A stretch of 10,000 bases of DNA, taken from NCBI GenBank assembly GCA_020216985.1, contig JAIWOH010000022.1, positions 1-10,000 on the forward strand, written 5' to 3'. The translations under genes and the position numbers were made by a program. Below are positions 7,190 to 10,000 of this stretch, piece after piece. Every line of letters begins with the position of its first letter. Within the stretch, counting starts at the first letter, position 1. The stretch comes from Nitrospira sp. GTDB taxonomy: Bacteria; Nitrospirota; Nitrospiria; Nitrospirales; Nitrospiraceae. The notes below the pieces were generated by a model. That model did no database searches. It was not told where the DNA came from and worked only from the letters and a program-made list of their open reading frames with translations.

Positions 7190-8077
7190 TTACGACCGTT
7201 CCGGCCGCTTCCCCACCGCCCGGATGTTCACGATCTTATTCAGGACATCAAACCAAAAGGGAGCCCCCAGTGACACCGCCCCCGTCGTCAAAAACAATCC
7301 TACGACTTTCAGCGCCCAGGCTCCTACCCCTTGGGGAAACGACGTCGGAAGCCCCGGCTCGCGCGACCAGCCGAGCGGAAGGCCCAATTTCTTCGTTTCC
7401 TCGGACATCTGTTTGATGAGTTCCGCCACCTGCCCATTTTCCTGCGGCAACGGCTCCTTCGCCCTGGCTTCGGCCATCGCCACAAGCGATGCTCGCATGG
7501 TGGCGTCATGGGCCAGCGTGTTGACGATCAACACGGTATCGGCGTTGACGAGGAGGGTGACCGCCAGCGCCCACACAAAGATCAGCAATTGCGCTCTCTT
7601 TTTGTACCAGCCGGAGACGCGGTCCATCGCGTCGTCATACCATCGTTCCACATTCTCACGCGCTTTTTTGAGGTCATCGCCCGCCTCATCGATCAAGTTC
7701 AGCAGGACCCGTTTGACCGGCTCATCGGAGAGAGCGGCGACGGAAGCCCGCACCTCGTTCAATGTTCGCGTCTTCGACGACCCCTCAAGGGGGGCGACCA
7801 CATCAAACAGCGCCATGGCAAACACGCGAGAAGGAATGTAGGACGGCAACCGGCCCGCCCGTCCCAAGTGTTTGACCAACGCATGATCATAGAGTTGCCG
7901 GGCCAGACCCGATCCTTCCGCGTCGTACAACAAGTTGCGCACCCCTTCCCAGAGATTCTTGGCCCGCATGTTGAGAAATCCGGCCACCCACTCGTTCAAG
8001 ACAGAACACACCAGCGACAACTGCAGATAGATCAGCGAGAGACTCATTGCAATTTCGAGTGCCTGCGAACCGAACAT
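7190..8077 (-). CDS. Uncharacterised membrane protein with three predicted helices
   Basis: The predicted protein has 295 residues. The start at 8077 is fixed by a full AAGGAGGT Shine-Dalgarno 6 nt upstream; the frame stays open upstream to 8149, but that part lacks protein-like character. Hydrophobic segments lie at about 7-30, 162-187 and 254-278. Between the first two is a soluble region of about 130 residues with GxxLARQLYDHALVKHL-like and charged helical stretches (EAGDDLKKARENVERWYDDAMDR in part). Between the second and third is a region of about 65 residues rich in Glu, Lys and Gln. The C-terminus has GAPFWFDVLNKIVNIR, which looks like a conserved family motif. I recognise the general type (hypothetical multi-spanning proteins with WYDDAMDRVSGWYKKR before the second helix) but no named function. 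It lies 110 nt upstream of uvrA on the same strand; uvrA has its own promoter. Confidence 0.8.
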   Translation of the reverse strand: MFGSQALEIAMSLSLIYLQLSLVCSVLNEWVAGFLNMRAKNLWEGVRNLLYDAEGSGLARQLYDHALVKHLGRAGRLPSYIPSRVFAMALFDVVAPLEGSSKTRTLNEVRASVAALSDEPVKRVLLNLIDEAGDDLKKARENVERWYDDAMDRVSGWYKKRAQLLIFVWALAVTLLVNADTVLIVNTLAHDATMRASLVAMAEARAKEPLPQENGQVAELIKQMSEETKKLGLPLGWSREPGLPTSFPQGVGAWALKVVGLFLTTGAVSLGAPFWFDVLNKIVNIRAVGKRPERS

Positions 8078-8083
8078 CGCGCG

Positions 8084-8091
8084 ACCTCCTT
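8084..8091 (-). promoter_or_regulatory. Strong Shine-Dalgarno of the membrane-protein gene
   Basis: AAGGAGGT on the minus strand is fully complementary to the 16S rRNA tail and lies 6 nt before the ATG at 8077. It decides the start against the longer frame beginning at 8149. Confidence 0.8.
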
Positions 8092-8534
8092 CACAGTTCT
8101 TCCTTCGCCAGCCTTCTTTTGCCTCACACACTCCAAGGCGACGAGACAATCTGATCGATGGTGGATAGCCAGGGGTCGAAGGATACGCCGTTTTGACGAA
8201 AGAAGCACTCCTCGATTTAAGGCAGACAGCCTTTGCGTGCTCTTTCTCACCGCGGATCTTGTCTCTTTACGATTTGACCTCGCCCAATGTCCAATCCAGG
8301 TCTGTGTTATTCACGCCGCAATCCATGTTTGCCCCCTCCTCTCCTCCCAGACCCTCCTTGCTCCTTGATGAGATGTTGTAACAGATCGGTCCATCCTCTG
8401 TGTAACGTCTTTGGTCCAAAGTCTTGACGATTCCCCCCCTCCCGCTTGGCTAAGAGAGCTGTGGAGGAGAAGAGAGCCTTGATTACAGAGGCGCGTGCCG
8501 GTAACGTTCTCCTTCCGGCGTGGGGCAATCTGGC

Positions 8535-8564
8535 TTGACACCGCCTTTATGCGGGTGCTACCAC
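8535..8564 (+). promoter_or_regulatory. Candidate promoter of ubiE, very close to the start codon
   Basis: There is a perfect TTGACA (8535-8540), an 18-bp spacer ending in TGC, and TACCAC (8559-8564, 3 of 6 but with TGn extension). The -10 ends 7 nt before the ATG at 8572, so transcription would start at or next to the start codon. There is no Shine-Dalgarno before that ATG, which again fits a leaderless mRNA. Confidence 0.45.
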
Positions 8565-8571
8565 GATCCCC

Positions 8572-9348
8572 ATGGTGCAAACCGAGGACCCTGCCGCCGC
8601 ACAACAGGCAAAGGTGCCCGCCAAGGTCGTCTCGACCTGGTCCGGCCAAGCACGCGAACAGGCCGTGCAACGGATGTTCACAGCCATTGCCGGCGTATAC
8701 GATCTCAACAACACGCTCTTAAGTTTCGGCCTTCATCACCGTTGGAAGAAAATCGCCGTCTCGTTCGTCACGCCGGTCGAACGTGGCCTGGCGCTCGACG
8801 TGGGTGCCGGCACCGCCGACCTGGCGATTCTCGTGGAGCCACGCATGGGCCCCAACGGGCGCGTGATCGCATCCGACTTGAACCACGCCATGTTGGCCGA
8901 AGGGCTCAAGAAAGTGGCCGGCAAGGGGTTGACCGGCAAGATCGTCTGTTTGCAGGCCAGCGCCGAACGGTTGGGGTTTGCGGACGACACCTTCGACGCG
9001 GTGACGACGGGCTTCTGCATGCGCAACGTCGGCAACTTGCCGCTGGCCGTCGCCGAAATCCGCCGCATTCTCAAGCCCGGCGGCCGATTCGTCTGTTTGG
9101 AATTCTCCCGCCCGGTCTATGGATGGCTGCGGACCTTGTATGACTGGTACTCGTTTACGCTGCTCCCCTGGATCGGCACGAAAGTGGCCCGTGATTCCAC
9201 CGGCGTGTATGAATATCTCCCGGCCTCGATCCGCACGTTTCCCGACCAAGAACGGCTGTGCCAGATTCTCCGAGAGGCGGGCTTCCGGCAGGTGGAATAC
9301 CGAAACCTGACGGGAGGAATCGTGGCGATCCACGTAGCGACAAAATAA
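8572..9348 (+). CDS. ubiE: UbiE/MenG-type demethylmenaquinone (ubiquinone) C-methyltransferase
   Basis: This SAM-dependent methyltransferase of the UbiE/COQ5 family performs the ring C-methylation late in menaquinone or ubiquinone synthesis. The 258-residue protein shows the family N-terminal MFTAIAGVYDLNNTLLSFG (35-53) and SAM motif I ALDVGAGTADLAI (74-86). It also has the strongly typical GFCMRNVGNLPLAV (147-160), ILKPGGRFVCLEFSRP (166-181), YEYLPASIRTFPDQERL (213-229) and a C-terminal NLTGGIVAIHVATK. The first 34 residues are a hydrophilic extension before the family's usual start. Their codons look coding, with GC-rich third positions, but a start at Met35 cannot be excluded. Substrate choice between menaquinone and ubiquinone cannot be read from the sequence; menaquinone is likelier if the host is a Nitrospira. 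It has its own promoter and no tightly coupled neighbour. Confidence 0.95.
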   Translation: MVQTEDPAAAQQAKVPAKVVSTWSGQAREQAVQRMFTAIAGVYDLNNTLLSFGLHHRWKKIAVSFVTPVERGLALDVGAGTADLAILVEPRMGPNGRVIASDLNHAMLAEGLKKVAGKGLTGKIVCLQASAERLGFADDTFDAVTTGFCMRNVGNLPLAVAEIRRILKPGGRFVCLEFSRPVYGWLRTLYDWYSFTLLPWIGTKVARDSTGVYEYLPASIRTFPDQERLCQILREAGFRQVEYRNLTGGIVAIHVATK

Positions 9349-9445
9349 CGTCAACAGTCAGTTCCGCGATCCGTCGTCTCCCTGGCTGATCCGCAAGGAA
9401 CTCCCCCAAGACCGGGATTATGAAATCTGTCCTCTGCTCGCGTGA

Positions 9446-9463
9446 TCAGGCCCTGAGGCCTGA
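9446..9463. other. Short hairpin 97 nt downstream of ubiE
   Basis: TCAGGCC (9446-9452) and GGCCTGA (9457-9463) pair perfectly around a CTGA tetraloop. No T-run follows on either strand, so a classic intrinsic terminator is not supported. It could be an RNA 3'-end stabiliser or chance. Confidence 0.35.
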
Positions 9464-9507
9464 CGACGGAGGGGCTGCTTCATCCGGCTCCATCCAGGGA
9501 GGGCGCC

Positions 9508-9537
9508 TTGCTTTCGGATTCAGCCCGATGCTATCAT
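9508..9537 (+). promoter_or_regulatory. Candidate promoter of the universal stress protein gene
   Basis: TTGCTT (9508-9513) is followed by an 18-bp spacer ending in TGC, and TATCAT (9532-9537, 5 of 6 to TATAAT) with TGn extension. Transcription would start near 9544, giving a leader of about 88 nt that contains both hairpins described below. Confidence 0.5.
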
Positions 9538-9549
9538 TCCACCTCTTCG

Positions 9550-9572
9550 GAGACCGCTTGCATGGCGGTCTC
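9550..9572. promoter_or_regulatory. Perfect 8-bp stem-loop near the predicted 5' end of the stress-protein leader
   Basis: GAGACCGC (9550-9557) and GCGGTCTC (9565-9572) pair perfectly around the 7-nt loop TTGCATG. The stem begins about 6 nt after the predicted transcription start. No T-run follows, so it is better viewed as a leader hairpin or DNA operator than a terminator. Two copies of TCATGTA follow or overlap it (9571-9577 and 9581-9587). Confidence 0.5.
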
Positions 9573-9600
9573 ATGTATTCTCATGTAATGACGCGGACAT

Positions 9601-9629
9601 AGTACTCTTCAGGGCCTGGGGGAAGTACT
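9601..9629 (+). promoter_or_regulatory. Possible hairpin covering the ribosome binding site of the stress-protein gene
   Basis: AGTACT at 9601-9606 and at 9624-9629 can pair. With the neighbouring TC/GA this gives an 8-bp stem with a small bulge. The 3' arm borders and partly covers the purine-rich Shine-Dalgarno (GGGGGA, 9618-9623) of the ATG at 9632. Folding could lower translation initiation; this is inferred from sequence only. Confidence 0.35.
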
Positions 9630-9631
9630 TC

Positions 9632-10000
9632 ATGTATAAGACCATTTATATCCCGGTTGATAATTCCGACCATTCCAACGCCGCCGTGGACATCGGCATC
9701 CACCTGGCAAAGCGATTCGGTTCCAAGATCGTCGGCAGTCACGTCTATGCCGCCAAAATGCACGATAAACGCTTCAAGCAGATGGAGGCCGGTCTACCGG
9801 AAGAGTATCACGACGAGAAAGAGCTCGACCGCCAGCGGCAAATTCACGATTCCTTGATCACGCGCGGGCTTCAAATCATCACGGACTCATACCTCGATTA
9901 CGTGGACAAGAAGTGCTCGGAATCCAACCTGCCGATCGAACGCCGCTCTCTTGAGGGGCGCAACTGGAAAGTTTTGTCCGAAGACATCAACACCAACGGT
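9632..10000 (+). CDS. Universal stress protein (UspA family), N-terminal part; runs off the window
   Basis: The ATG at 9632 is preceded by GGGGGA with 8-nt spacing. The 123 residues visible begin MYKTIYIPVDNSDHSNAAVD, the first strand and nucleotide-binding Asp/Ser turn of the Usp fold. An amphipathic helix (IGIHLAKRFGSK) and second strand (IVGSHVYA) follow. A charged helical stretch (about 42-72, KMHDKRFKQMEAGLPEEYHDEKELDRQ-like) and a helix ending in DYVDKKCSESNLP come before the next strand. The Gly-rich ATP-binding loop of the family would lie beyond the window. Stress and signalling roles are known for the family; the specific role here is not. The long charged insert suggests a larger multi-domain Usp, which cannot be verified from this part. 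Confidence 0.85.
   Translation, partial: MYKTIYIPVDNSDHSNAAVDIGIHLAKRFGSKIVGSHVYAAKMHDKRFKQMEAGLPEEYHDEKELDRQRQIHDSLITRGLQIITDSYLDYVDKKCSESNLPIERRSLEGRNWKVLSEDINTNG

Larger units (their letters stand above)
8078..8571. other. Divergent intergenic region between the membrane-protein gene and ubiE
   Basis: In these 494 bp I see no gene with recognisable protein features; the short open frames on both strands look like chance. The region holds the ribosome binding site of the minus-strand gene at one end and the ubiE promoter at the other. A 13-bp odd palindrome CTTTGGTCCAAAG (8409-8421) and pyrimidine-rich stretches (8331-8360, 8431-8445) are the other notable sequences. No clear promoter for the minus-strand gene was found. 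Confidence 0.6.

Noticed and set aside
6801..7841. Long open frame on the + strand across the start of uvrA and the membrane-protein gene
   Set aside because: It is antisense to two well-supported genes and has no domain features; the same applies to the + frame at 7331-8368.
8409..8421. 13-bp odd palindrome CTTTGGTCCAAAG in the divergent region
   Set aside because: Palindromes with 6-bp arms are expected a few times per 10 kb by chance, and it is not positioned relative to a clear promoter.

Overview
The window is a GC-rich bacterial chromosome segment with densely packed genes on both strands. Gene content and sequence style suggest a Nitrospira-like member of the Nitrospirota: a two-receiver hybrid kinase, a long-type universal stress protein, a UbiE/MenG quinone methyltransferase and heptad repeats inside coding regions. 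This is an impression from protein style, not a database result. I see no rRNA, tRNA, CRISPR array, transposase or phage gene.

Layout. The left edge (1-608, +) is the 3' end of a hybrid histidine kinase or multi-receiver regulator. It carries the tail of one receiver domain and a complete second one. A separate + gene with its own consensus-like promoter follows (799-1368) and encodes an UPF0114/YqhA-type membrane protein. Convergent to it is a long minus-strand block, read right to left: an uncharacterised three-helix membrane protein (8077-7190), uvrA (7079-4572), a DUF486 small membrane protein (4257-3928) and a HerA-like ATPase (3925-1454). The last two are separated by only TGA-cc-ATG and are probably translationally coupled. 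On the right, a divergent + gene for a UbiE/MenG methyltransferase (8572-9348) is followed by a structured leader and the start of a universal stress protein (9632 to the window end).

Functionally this is mostly housekeeping: nucleotide excision repair (UvrA), quinone biosynthesis (UbiE/MenG), signalling and stress. Three membrane or ATPase proteins have no defined role. I found no convincing new multi-gene system.

The most interesting signals are smaller. (1) A 91-bp inverted repeat made of 5+5 seven-base units is read in frame inside the HerA-like gene, and a similar tract lies inside the receiver domain of the first gene. (2) UvrA has lost almost all of its insertion domain but keeps the UvrB-binding region and all zinc cysteines. 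(3) uvrA, and less surely ubiE, have -10 elements so close to the ATG that leaderless mRNAs are predicted. (4) A perfect 7-bp inverted repeat lies directly upstream of the uvrA -10. (5) The stress-protein leader has a perfect 8-bp hairpin near the predicted 5' end and a second hairpin overlapping the ribosome binding site.
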